Shown in pieces: positions 21,916 through 29,680 of a stretch of DNA of 29,680 nt. How positions within the stretch are numbered: the first letter of the stretch is position 1; each line of letters begins with the position of its first letter. Position numbers and translations under genes: made by a program. This DNA is from Pontimonas sp. (GTDB taxonomy: Bacteria > Actinomycetota > Actinomycetes > Actinomycetales > Microbacteriaceae), in NCBI GenBank assembly GCA_021741945.1, contig JAIOWV010000004.1, forward strand, positions 1-29,680, given 5' to 3'. The notes under the pieces were generated by a model. The model made no database searches, was not told where the DNA came from, and saw only the letters and a program-made list of their open reading frames with translations.

Positions 21916-22893
21916 GTGAGGATGACCGTGGAGACGGTGCGGCGACCGCTCGCCGCGCCATTTGTCATTACTGGGTATACCTTCACCCACTTGGATGCTG
22001 TGTGGGTAACCCTGGAGCACGACGGTGCCACTGGCCGGGGCGAGGGCGTTGGCATGTACTACCTCGGGGAACACCCCGAGAAAATGACCGTAGAGCTGGA
22101 GCGCGTGCGCGACGCCGTTGAGGCCGGGGCGACACGTATCGACATCCAGTCGTTGCTGCCGCGGGGTGGAGCAAGGAATGCACTGGACTGCGCGTACTGG
22201 GACTTGGAGTGCAAAACGACAGGCCAGCGCATTTGGCAAGTTCTCGACATTACGCCCCAGGCTCTTGTGACGGTCGCAACCGTAGGAATGGGAACGCCAG
22301 TAGAGATGGCGGCAAAAGCCCGTGGTTTTGCGCCGTATCCCCAGCTCAAGGTGAAGCTGGATGGCCATCAACCCCTTGAGCGGCTATCGGCCATTCGAAA
22401 CGCTCGGCCAGAGGCAACACTTGTGGTCGATGTGAATCAGGGGTGGTCGATGGCTGAACTGGAGGCCTATACCCCCGAGCTTGTGAATCTTGGGGTCGCC
22501 ATGATCGAACAGCCACTGGCCAGGGGCTCGGACGCTGAGCTTGAGGGATACGCCTCGCCCATCCCTCTTGGCGCGGACGAGAGTTGCCTGGACCTCGCCG
22601 AATACGAGGAAGCCGCTTCCCGCTATGACGTCATCAATATCAAGCTCGATAAGTGTGGTGGCCTGACGGAGGCTCTGGCGATTGCCGAGCGCGCCCGCGG
22701 TGAGGGTAAAGATCTGATGGTGGGAAATATGACCGGGACGTCATTATCGATGGCACCAAGCCACGTGATTGGCCAATTCTGTCGGTTCGTCGATATTGAT
22801 GGGCCGCTCCTGCTGGCCTCAGACATTGCTGAGGGTCTCACCTATGGCGAGGGCGGTTGGGTTGAGCCCCCCAGCCCTTCTCTCTGGGGATAG
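21916..22893 (+). CDS. dgcA: N-acetyl-D-glutamate racemase DgcA (enolase superfamily)
   Basis: A 325-residue muconate-lactonising/dipeptide-epimerase subgroup enzyme. The catalytic lysine pair is in QLKVKLDG (K145, K147). Metal ligands are D172 (VVDVNQ), E198 (MIEQPL) and D221 (GADES). The opposite general acid/base lysine is K243 (INIKLDKCGG). These are the residues of a two-base 1,1-proton-transfer epimerase. Pairing with the DUF1611 gene points to N-acetylglutamate rather than the dipeptide Ala-Glu as substrate. The start is the GTG at 21916, with ATG at 21922 as an alternative. Likely role: use of D-glutamate released from peptidoglycan turnover or from the surroundings as a carbon and nitrogen source. 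Confidence 0.85.
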   Translation: MRMTVETVRRPLAAPFVITGYTFTHLDAVWVTLEHDGATGRGEGVGMYYLGEHPEKMTVELERVRDAVEAGATRIDIQSLLPRGGARNALDCAYWDLECKTTGQRIWQVLDITPQALVTVATVGMGTPVEMAAKARGFAPYPQLKVKLDGHQPLERLSAIRNARPEATLVVDVNQGWSMAELEAYTPELVNLGVAMIEQPLARGSDAELEGYASPIPLGADESCLDLAEYEEAASRYDVINIKLDKCGGLTEALAIAERARGEGKDLMVGNMTGTSLSMAPSHVIGQFCRFVDIDGPLLLASDIAEGLTYGEGGWVEPPSPSLWG

Positions 22894-22923
22894 CCAGCCT
22901 GAATCAGCCCGGCAGGGTATTCT

Positions 22924-23014
22924 GGGAGGTCACATCACGCTGGGGCGCTAGGCGCCCAAGAACCAGGGGAAGCCTCCACACTGGTGCGCTAATTCCAGCG
23001 ACTCGACCGGGAGG
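22924..23014 (+). promoter_or_regulatory. Putative SAM-clan riboswitch leader of metF-metH
   Basis: The 5' region of metF has GGTC (22928-22931) able to pair with GACC (23005-23008) as a closing stem. Inside is a hairpin CTGG/CCAG with an inner GGCGC/GCGCC. Then come GGGGAAGCCTCC (22967-22977 region) and GGTGCGCTAATTCCAGC, close to the SAM-I core GGTGCNAATTCC apart from a 2-nt insertion. The expected GCAACC is GGAAGCC here. TATTCT at 22918-22923 would place the RNA start at the closing stem. CCTCC (22973-22977) is complementary to the ribosome-binding GGAGG (23010-23014), so translational control is plausible. Confidence 0.5.
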
Positions 23015-23019
23015 CTCCA

Positions 23020-23877
23020 ATGGCACAATCCACTGACGCTGTGGCTGTCTCCTTCGAGGTCTACCCTCCCCGAAGTCCCGAGAAGATGCCGGATCTCCAG
23101 GAGTCGATCCGCGTCTTAGACTCGGTGGGCCCTGAATTTATCTCTGTCACTTTTGGTGCGGGTGGATCATCCACGAGGGATTCTCTCGAGGTGCTCCGAT
23201 TCATCAGAGATGTATCGAGCGCAACTCCCCTGGCGCATCTAACCTGCGTCGGTACGACTAGGCAGGAAGCGGCCGAACTGGTCGCGACGTTCCTGGGCGA
23301 GGGCATTACCCAATTCCTCGCCCTTCGAGGTGACCTCCCCGAGGGCGCACTCGAGCACCACGGAGAACTGGAACACGCGGTCGATCTCGTAACTCTGATG
23401 AACGAACTCCCTGATGCGCCAAAGCCTTTAGAGCGGATTGCCGTTGCGGCATTCCCCAATGGCCACCCCGAGTCCCATTCTCTCGATCATGATGTTGAGA
23501 CTCTGTTGCGCAAGCAAGAGGCTGGAGCAAATCTGGCCATCACCCAACTGTTCTTCTATACCGAGCATTACCTGGAATTCGTGGAGAAGGCTCACTCCGC
23601 TGGAGTCAACATCCCGATACTGCCTGGCCTGATGCCCATCACTTCCCCCGGCAGGCTCAATCGTGTTCTTGAACTCAGTGGCGAAAGCCGGCCCACCGAG
23701 CTCTCCGAGGCGCTGTCCTCCACTGAAGATTCTGCAACCCGCGAGGCCGTCGGCGTGGACTGGACCGCCCGAATGGTGACGGAACTCGTAAACGCCGGCG
23801 CTCCCGGCATCCACCTGTATGCGTTCAACCAGCACCGCACAGTACTCTCCGTTCTAGAGCAATCGGGGGTTCGCTAA
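23020..23877 (+). CDS. metF: 5,10-methylenetetrahydrofolate reductase
   Basis: A 285-residue TIM-barrel flavoenzyme that reduces 5,10-methylene-THF to 5-methyl-THF, the methyl donor for methionine synthase. Recognised by VSFEVYPPRSPEK at the start, ISVTFGAGGSSTRDSLEV, HLTCVG, FLALRGDLPEG, AGANLAITQLFF and PILPGLMPI, all standard MetF motifs. Length is typical of the bacterial single-domain enzyme. GGGAGG lies 5 nt before the ATG. The stop codon shares its last base with the metH start (TAATG), so product and consumer of methyl-THF are co-translated. Expression is probably controlled by the leader just upstream. Confidence 0.95.
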   Translation: MAQSTDAVAVSFEVYPPRSPEKMPDLQESIRVLDSVGPEFISVTFGAGGSSTRDSLEVLRFIRDVSSATPLAHLTCVGTTRQEAAELVATFLGEGITQFLALRGDLPEGALEHHGELEHAVDLVTLMNELPDAPKPLERIAVAAFPNGHPESHSLDHDVETLLRKQEAGANLAITQLFFYTEHYLEFVEKAHSAGVNIPILPGLMPITSPGRLNRVLELSGESRPTELSEALSSTEDSATREAVGVDWTARMVTELVNAGAPGIHLYAFNQHRTVLSVLEQSGVR

Positions 23878-26800
23878 TGCACACAGTGAAATCACTGCCT
23901 CTTCCCCCGCGCTCTGAAGCGTTGCTCCAAGAAATGGCACACCGCGTCATCATCGCGGATGGTGCCATGGGCACCATGCTCCAAGACGCTGCGCCAACAC
24001 TTGATGACTTCCAGGGACTTGAGGGTTGTAATGAGATTCTCAACGTCACCAGGCCGGACATCATCACGGGCGTTCACAACGCCTACTTCGACACCGGGGT
24101 TGACGCGGTGGAAACGAATACTTTTGGCGCTAACTGGTCGAACCTTTCCGATTACGACATAGATGATCGAATTGAAGAACTGGCGAAGGCTGGGGCCGAA
24201 ATAGCCCGAGCCAGTGCCGAATCCTACGAGGCGAACGATGGCCGAATGCGCTGGGTCTTGGGCTCCATGGGGCCAGGGACCAAACTGCCTTCGCTCGGTC
24301 ACACCACGTATGACCACCTGAAGCAGACCTTTGCGACCCAAGCGCTTGGGCTGATTAAGGGTGGCGCTGACGCGTTCATGATTGAGACCTCCCAGGATCT
24401 CCTCCAAACCAAGGCAGCCATCAATGGCTGCAAAGTTGCGATGGCAGAGCTGGGTATCCGGCTGCCCCTATTTGTTGAGGTGACCGTCGAAACCACCGGC
24501 ACCATGTTGATGGGATCAGAGATTAATGCCGCCCTCACGGCGCTCGAACCGCTCGAGATCGACATGATCGGATTGAACTGCGCTACTGGCCCTCAGGAGA
24601 TGAGCGAGCACCTGCGTCAGCTCTCTCAGCACTCGACAATCCCAGTGATGGTGATGCCAAACGCTGGTCTACCTGTGCTCACTGCGACTGGAGCCAGCTA
24701 TCCGCTCGGACCCGAGGACTTGGCTATCGCCCACGAACAATTCGTCAAAGAATTTGGCTTGTCTCTGGTTGGCGGTTGCTGTGGAACAACACCTGCACAC
24801 ATGAGTGCGGTCGTCAAGCGCCTTGGCGGCAAAGCGCCGGGTGCGAGAGCTCCTCAGCCTGAGCCTGGGGTTGCCAGCCTCTATCAACACGTCAGCCTGA
24901 CCCAGGACAACACCTACCTCGCCATTGGTGAGCGCACCAATGCAAACGGCTCCAGGGCTTTCCGTGACGCCCTGCTCGAGGGCCGAATCGATGATTGCGT
25001 CGAGATCGCCAAGAAGCAGGTGCGTGACGGTGCGCACTTGCTGGATGTGTGTGTTGACTATGTGGGCCGGGACGGCGTGGCGGACATCCAGGAAATTGTG
25101 ACCAAGCTGGCCAGCGCGTCAACACTTCCACTCGTGATTGATTCCACCGAGCCAGCCGTCATCAAGGCAGGTATGGAGCTCATCGGTGGGCGCCCCGTTG
25201 TGAACTCCGTCAACTTCGAGGACGGTGATGGTCCGGGGTCACGCTTCGCCACCGTCATGCCACTGGTCAAGGAACACGGCGCTGCGGTTATCGCCCTCAC
25301 CATCGATGAAGAGGGGCAAGCGCGAACCGCGGTGGATAAGGTCCGCATCGCCAGTCGCTTGGTTGACACGCTGGTCGACGACTGGGGTCTGCGAGTTGAG
25401 GACATCATCGTCGACACCTTGACCTTCCCGATCGCGACCGGGCAAGAAGAAACCAGGCGGGATGCGATAGAAACCATCCAGGCCATCAAGGAAATCACGG
25501 CCAGATACCCCGGCCTTCACACCACTTTGGGTGTTTCAAATGTGTCCTTTGGGCTCAACCCGGCATCACGCATGGTGCTGAACTCGGTGTTCCTCCACGA
25601 AGCCACCGAGGCTGGCCTTGACACCGCCATCATCGATGCGGCGAAGATTGTGCCACTGGCCACGATCCCCGACGAACAGCGCCAAGTTGCTCTTGACCTA
25701 ATTTGGGATCGACGGGAATACGACGCCGATGGCAACGTGACCTATGACCCGCTATCCCGAATGCTGGAAATCTTCGACGGCGTGGATTCTGCCGGGCTCA
25801 AAGACCAGAGGGCCGCCGAGCTCGCAGCACTTCCTGTGACGGAGCGCTTGGAGCGACGCATCATCGACGGCGAATCAAAGGGGCTTGAGGGCGACCTCGA
25901 TCTTGCCCGAGAGGGTGGCCTCAGCGCCCTAGAAATCATTAATCAGCATCTTTTGGCTGGGATGCAGGTGGTGGGCCAACGATTTGCGAGTGGAGAAATG
26001 CAGTTGCCCTTCGTTCTGCAGTCTGCAGAAGTCATGAAAGCTGCAGTGGCGCTGCTCGAGCCCCATATGGAAAAGACCACGGAGGCTGGCAAAGGAACCA
26101 TGGTCCTCGCCACGGTTCGTGGCGACGTCCACGACATCGGCAAGAACCTTGTCGACATTATCTTGACCAATAACGGCTATGACGTCGTCAACATCGGTAT
26201 CAAGCAGAACATCAACGACATCATCGCCGCGGCGGAAGAACACAACGCCGACGTCATTGGCATGAGCGGACTGTTGGTGAAGTCCACGGTGGTTATGAAG
26301 GAGAACCTCGCAGAGCTCACCTCACGTGGTTTGGCTAGTCGCTGGCCGATCATCTTGGGTGGTGCGGCCCTCACACGATCCTTTGTCGAAGAAGATTTGG
26401 CCGAGCTGTTCCCGGGAGTTGTTCGGTATGCGAAGGACGCGTTCGAGGGTCTCGATCTCATGGAGCCACTCGTTGCTATCGCGCGCGGAGCGAAGCCAGA
26501 TGAAGTCGGGCTTCCTCCGCTGAAAAAACGCATCCACCCCAAGAGTCAGCTTGTGTTGACCGAGCCCGAAAACATGCCAGCACGCTCCGATGTGGCGTTT
26601 GACAACCCTGTTCCGGCCCCACCCTTCTGGGGCACGAGGATCGTCAAGGGCATGCCCTTGGCTGACTTTGCCGCGTTCCTCGATGAGCGGGCAACTTTCA
26701 TGGGCCAGTGGGGCCTGAAGCCTGGCAGGGGCGAAGGTGGCGCTACCTACGAAGAACTAGTCGCCACCGAAGGTAAGCCCCGTCTTCGCTATTGGATGGA

Positions 26801-27470
26801 CAGGCTGCTCTCCGAGAAAGTCATGGACCCGGCCGTTGTCTATGGCTACTTCCCTGTGGTCTCAGAAGGTGACGATGTCGTCGTCCTGCACCACGGAACT
26901 GATGATGAAGGCGTTCTCGGGGTTCCCGGGCTATTGGCGCCAGATGGCGGTTCCGGAGGAAAGATTGGAACCGAGCGTGCACGCTTTAGCTTCCCTCGCC
27001 AACGACGCGACCGTCACCTGTGTCTAGCCGATTTCGTTAAGTCCAGAGAGTCCGGGCAGGTGGACGTCATGGCCTTCCAGCTGGTCACCGCAGGGGCCAA
27101 TGTCGACACCTTCGCCAGTGGTCTCTTTGCCGGTGATTCTTACCGCGACTACTTGGAACTCAACGGCCTTGCGATGCAGTTGACAGAGGCATTGGCTGAG
27201 TACTGGCACTCTCAAATCCGCGCAGAATGGGGCTTTGGCTCCGAAGATCCTGCCAACCTCGATGACGTCCTCGGCGTCAAATACCGCGGGGCCAGGTTCT
27301 CTCTGGGTTACCCAGCATGCCCCGAGATGGAAGACCGCAAGAAAGTGGTTGAACTGTTGAATCCGGGCCGAATTGGTGTCGTACTCTCCGAAGAACTCCA
27401 GCTACACCCGGAACAATCGACCGACGCTTTCGTCTTCCACCACCCAGAGGCCAAGTACTTCTCGGTCTAG
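23877..27470 (+). CDS. metH: Cobalamin-dependent methionine synthase
   Basis: A 1197-residue full-length MetH. The homocysteine-binding barrel (about 10-325) contains ADGAMGTML and the zinc-ligand region VGGCCGTTPAHM. The pterin-binding domain (about 345-610) starts GERTNANGSRAF. The cap and B12-binding domains (about 650-885) carry the cobalt-ligand motif DVHDIGKN. The reactivation domain (about 930-1197) ends with YRGARFSLGYPACPEMEDRK, for SAM binding. It transfers the methyl group of 5-methyl-THF to homocysteine via methylcobalamin. It follows metF with a 1-base overlap and is convergent with an ECF transporter operon likely to bring in cobalamin. The two stops overlap within CTAG. Confidence 0.97.
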   Translation: MHTVKSLPLPPRSEALLQEMAHRVIIADGAMGTMLQDAAPTLDDFQGLEGCNEILNVTRPDIITGVHNAYFDTGVDAVETNTFGANWSNLSDYDIDDRIEELAKAGAEIARASAESYEANDGRMRWVLGSMGPGTKLPSLGHTTYDHLKQTFATQALGLIKGGADAFMIETSQDLLQTKAAINGCKVAMAELGIRLPLFVEVTVETTGTMLMGSEINAALTALEPLEIDMIGLNCATGPQEMSEHLRQLSQHSTIPVMVMPNAGLPVLTATGASYPLGPEDLAIAHEQFVKEFGLSLVGGCCGTTPAHMSAVVKRLGGKAPGARAPQPEPGVASLYQHVSLTQDNTYLAIGERTNANGSRAFRDALLEGRIDDCVEIAKKQVRDGAHLLDVCVDYVGRDGVADIQEIVTKLASASTLPLVIDSTEPAVIKAGMELIGGRPVVNSVNFEDGDGPGSRFATVMPLVKEHGAAVIALTIDEEGQARTAVDKVRIASRLVDTLVDDWGLRVEDIIVDTLTFPIATGQEETRRDAIETIQAIKEITARYPGLHTTLGVSNVSFGLNPASRMVLNSVFLHEATEAGLDTAIIDAAKIVPLATIPDEQRQVALDLIWDRREYDADGNVTYDPLSRMLEIFDGVDSAGLKDQRAAELAALPVTERLERRIIDGESKGLEGDLDLAREGGLSALEIINQHLLAGMQVVGQRFASGEMQLPFVLQSAEVMKAAVALLEPHMEKTTEAGKGTMVLATVRGDVHDIGKNLVDIILTNNGYDVVNIGIKQNINDIIAAAEEHNADVIGMSGLLVKSTVVMKENLAELTSRGLASRWPIILGGAALTRSFVEEDLAELFPGVVRYAKDAFEGLDLMEPLVAIARGAKPDEVGLPPLKKRIHPKSQLVLTEPENMPARSDVAFDNPVPAPPFWGTRIVKGMPLADFAAFLDERATFMGQWGLKPGRGEGGATYEELVATEGKPRLRYWMDRLLSEKVMDPAVVYGYFPVVSEGDDVVVLHHGTDDEGVLGVPGLLAPDGGSGGKIGTERARFSFPRQRRDRHLCLADFVKSRESGQVDVMAFQLVTAGANVDTFASGLFAGDSYRDYLELNGLAMQLTEALAEYWHSQIRAEWGFGSEDPANLDDVLGVKYRGARFSLGYPACPEMEDRKKVVELLNPGRIGVVLSEELQLHPEQSTDAFVFHHPEAKYFSV

Positions 27471-28261
27471 GCAGCTACTGGCGCGGCCCTCAGATGGGCG
27501 CGCCTTAGCGCTTGAAGTGCTGGCTTGCCCACCAGGGCAGGCCCCACGACCGTCGTGATTGCTCGAACGGTGTCCCAGGTCAGAGTGGAGCTCGCAAGGC
27601 TATACACAACGAAGCGCGTGATGTTCTCGAGGAAACCGGCACCCTCAACAAAGGAGACCGTGGTGCCAGGTCCCACAGCAATGGGCCAGAACCACAGGTT
27701 CATGATCACGCCAAAGGCGTATGAGGCAAGAACGCCATAGGCCATCAGCATCACAAGCTCTCGTGTCCGACCGCGGCGTGTGAGCGGGCCTCCGAGACGG
27801 GGCAACAGACCTGCACCAGCCGCTACCCACCCCACAGCAAACATCTGGAATGCCGTCCAGGGCCCAAAGCCTCCCCACACCAGAGAGGACAGCCCCACGG
27901 CAATCACGCCCACGATGAACCCCAACCGAGCGCCTAGTATCCGGCCGGCAAGAATCACGACAATAAAGACAAACTCGATCCCCCCGACCCCAACCGACAG
28001 AACCCTCGCTCCGGCTGCCAGAGCGGCCAAAACAGCAACGAGGGCCAACACCGATGTTGAGCGGAGGCTCCCATCAAGTGCCAGACCTGCCATCACCACC
28101 AGCACAGGCAGGCCAACGAGAGCAATTGTCATTCCGGTCCCCCCTGGAACCAGGAGTGCTCCGGCCACCAGCGGCCAGGCAAAGAACACCAGCGCGACCG
28201 CGCTTGCGCCGACTAATGCACTCCGCCCGACCAGGTCTTGAGGCGCCCTGAGCAGCGTCAT
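27467..28261 (-). CDS. ECF transporter S component (probable cobalamin type, CbrT-like)
   Basis: A 264-residue membrane protein with about six hydrophobic segments, starting near residue 16 (SALVGASAVALVFFAWPLVA). The segments GIEFVFIVVILAGRILGARLGFIVG and GFGPWTAFQMFAVGWVAAGAGLLP resemble the substrate-binding S subunits of energy-coupling factor importers of the larger, cobalamin-type (CbrT) kind. The S component gives substrate specificity in the membrane. Its ATG overlaps the stop of the ATPase gene (ATGA), so they form one operon. Its neighbour metH needs B12, which supports cobalamin as cargo, but the substrate is not proven by sequence. Confidence 0.8.
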   Translation of the reverse strand: MTLLRAPQDLVGRSALVGASAVALVFFAWPLVAGALLVPGGTGMTIALVGLPVLVVMAGLALDGSLRSTSVLALVAVLAALAAGARVLSVGVGGIEFVFIVVILAGRILGARLGFIVGVIAVGLSSLVWGGFGPWTAFQMFAVGWVAAGAGLLPRLGGPLTRRGRTRELVMLMAYGVLASYAFGVIMNLWFWPIAVGPGTTVSFVEGAGFLENITRFVVYSLASSTLTWDTVRAITTVVGPALVGKPALQALRRAHLRAAPVAA

Positions 28262-29680
28262 GCCACCACCTGCTTCAGTGAATCCTCACTGAGGTGGCCG
28301 GCTTCTAGGCGAAGCACCCGGGAACCAGCCATATTGCCGGCATCGCGGTAGTGAGCGGCAATGACCACGGCTGTTCCGGTCTCCACCACACAACCGATTA
28401 CCTCTGAAAAGGCTGCCTCAGCAGCCTCATCAAGGCCTCGTGTTGGTTCATCGAGCAACACAACAGCAGGCTTGTGTGACATCTGAACCGCGATAGCCAA
28501 GCACGCCTGCTGGCCCCTGGAGAGATCTCTGGGATGTGTTGCCCCAAGGGCCTCTGGCCCGCCTGGCAGCAACGAGTCGAACGTCAGAGCGGTAAACCCT
28601 TCTGGCACGCCGGCAACCTTGTCGGCAAGCGCTACTTCCTCAGCAACCGAAGAACACAAGAACAGGGAACTAGGTTCGCTGGGGACTAGTGCGACTGTCC
28701 CGACACGCTCTTGAGGCGTGCGCTCAGTCAATGCCTGGGAATCGCGCGGTGTCCGGGCGCTCTGTCCCGCGGCAATGGCTTCGAGCAACGTGGACTTGCC
28801 CGCGCCGTTATCCCCGGTAATGAGGACCGTCTCGCCACGGCGAACCTCAAGAGACACAGAATTCAGGACAGAGCGCCCCGGATAGTGGACAGAGAGGCCC
28901 TGAACGACGAGCACACTGTCAGGCTCGGGTAGTAGCGCTAGAGTGCGCTTCGGAAAAAACGGAGTGCTGGTGAACCGACCGGACCGCAGGCCCTGCTCAC
29001 CGATCTGCCATGCTTCGAAGCCGCTGGGAATAACGCCATGGCGAGGATGGTCTGTCATGACGATAGCAACGCCGGTGGTGCTCGAGTAGTCCTCCAGCAT
29101 GCTGAGGAACACTGCTCGATGCGCTTCATCGAGTGCACTCATTGGCTCATCGAGAAGCAGCAGGCTTGGCCTAGTCACAAGAAGCACGCAGAGCGCGGTG
29201 AGAGCTGCTTCACCACTCGAGAGAGTCGACGGGTCACGATTCGCGAGATGTCCAAGCCCCGCATCACCTAACGCCACGCTGGCCAAGCTCTTGGCGTCAT
29301 CTCTTTTCTGGCCTCGGACAATAAGGCCAAGGGCCACATCATCGACTACGCGAGAGGTCAGAAAGATTGCGCGGGGATCGTGCGACAAATACGCCACGTC
29401 TCCCGCTTCCATCCCGCGATGAAGTGTGCCAAGCGACCCTGTCTCCCCTCGGTGTTCGAGAACGCCTGCGATGGCCTGGAGCAGTGTGGTCTTCCCAGAG
29501 CCAGTAGCTCCGGTGAGCAGAATTCTTGCGCCCGGGTGAATCGTGCCACTGAGCGGCCGTGAGATTCGGCCGGGAACACTAAATTCCGCTAATGAAACCG
29601 GGGGTCCAGGATCCACTGCGAGTTTGTTACCGCGAATTCCTCGTGACTCGAGAGCCACCGCCATGCCGAGAGCCTTCTCG
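28258..29680 (-). CDS. ECF transporter energising protein: T-component C-terminus fused to two ATPase domains (partial)
   Basis: At least 468 residues with two ABC ATPase domains in tandem. Domain 1 has Walker A GATGSGKTT (52-60), signature LSSGEAALTAL and Walker B LLLLDEPMSALDE. Domain 2 has Walker A GDNGAGKST (near 283), signature LSRGQQACLAI and Walker B VVLLDEPTRGLDE. The frame stays open past the first ATG (29664) to the window end. The residues there, EKALGMAVALESRGIRG, are the A-x-ESRG coupling-helix signature of EcfT/CbiQ T components. The real gene therefore probably encodes a T-A-A fusion continuing beyond the edge. It would hydrolyse ATP and drive uptake through the S component encoded 4 bases into its stop. 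Confidence 0.85.
   Translation of the reverse strand, partial: EKALGMAVALESRGIRGNKLAVDPGPPVSLAEFSVPGRISRPLSGTIHPGARILLTGATGSGKTTLLQAIAGVLEHRGETGSLGTLHRGMEAGDVAYLSHDPRAIFLTSRVVDDVALGLIVRGQKRDDAKSLASVALGDAGLGHLANRDPSTLSSGEAALTALCVLLVTRPSLLLLDEPMSALDEAHRAVFLSMLEDYSSTTGVAIVMTDHPRHGVIPSGFEAWQIGEQGLRSGRFTSTPFFPKRTLALLPEPDSVLVVQGLSVHYPGRSVLNSVSLEVRRGETVLITGDNGAGKSTLLEAIAAGQSARTPRDSQALTERTPQERVGTVALVPSEPSSLFLCSSVAEEVALADKVAGVPEGFTALTFDSLLPGGPEALGATHPRDLSRGQQACLAIAVQMSHKPAVVLLDEPTRGLDEAAEAAFSEVIGCVVETGTAVVIAAHYRDAGNMAGSRVLRLEAGHLSEDSLKQVVA

Noticed and set aside
22894..23019. Cobalamin riboswitch before metF-metH
   Set aside because: The B12 box and the GCCACTG core are not found. The SAM-clan core fits better.

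Overview
The window looks like chromosomal DNA of a high-GC Gram-positive actinobacterium, most likely a small-genome Microbacteriaceae-type plankton bacterium. The clues are a GlnR-type orphan OmpR regulator, the ppk-mutT1 pair known from mycobacteria and relatives, frequent GTG starts, a tRNA-Lys without an encoded CCA, and B12-dependent methionine synthesis next to a B12-type ECF importer. I cannot name a genus.

Left flank (1-6628): the start of a divergent membrane protein, then glnR, ppk and mutT1 (the last two overlap), a structured convergent intergenic region, an unrecognised helical protein, a DUF2834 membrane protein, a DUF3048 lipoprotein, and tRNA-Lys(UUU).

Centre (6586-16255): an integrated mobile element of about 9.7 kb, inserted in the 3' end of tRNA-Lys. 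It is bounded by a perfect 44-bp direct repeat, so the tRNA stays intact on the left and a 3' copy remains on the right. It carries a tyrosine integrase and a companion protein (leftward), a 15-bp palindromic operator in the divergent promoter region, two small excisionase-like HTH proteins, an iteron-bearing likely origin, and a primase-polymerase/helicase. There are no capsid, packaging or conjugation genes, so it resembles a phage satellite or minimal self-replicating integrative element. Its right half is cargo: an ARPP-1 domain protein translationally coupled to a Cys-based rhodanese/dual-specificity-type phosphatase, a small HTH regulator with candidate operators, and an MmeI-like single-chain restriction-modification enzyme. 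The ARPP-1 plus phosphatase pair is the best candidate for a little-studied, probably anti-phage, system.

Right flank (16288-29680): a tightly overlapping five-gene surface-glycan cassette (DXD glycosyltransferase-like protein, cupin, SAM methyltransferase, DegT-type sugar aminotransferase, GT4 glycosyltransferase); the DgcN-DgcA pair for conversion of D-glutamate through N-acetyl intermediates; metF-metH behind a leader resembling a SAM-clan riboswitch; and a convergent ECF transporter operon. The S component sits beside the methionine synthase, and the ATPase gene appears to be a fusion of a T-component C-terminus with two ATPase domains, running off the right edge.
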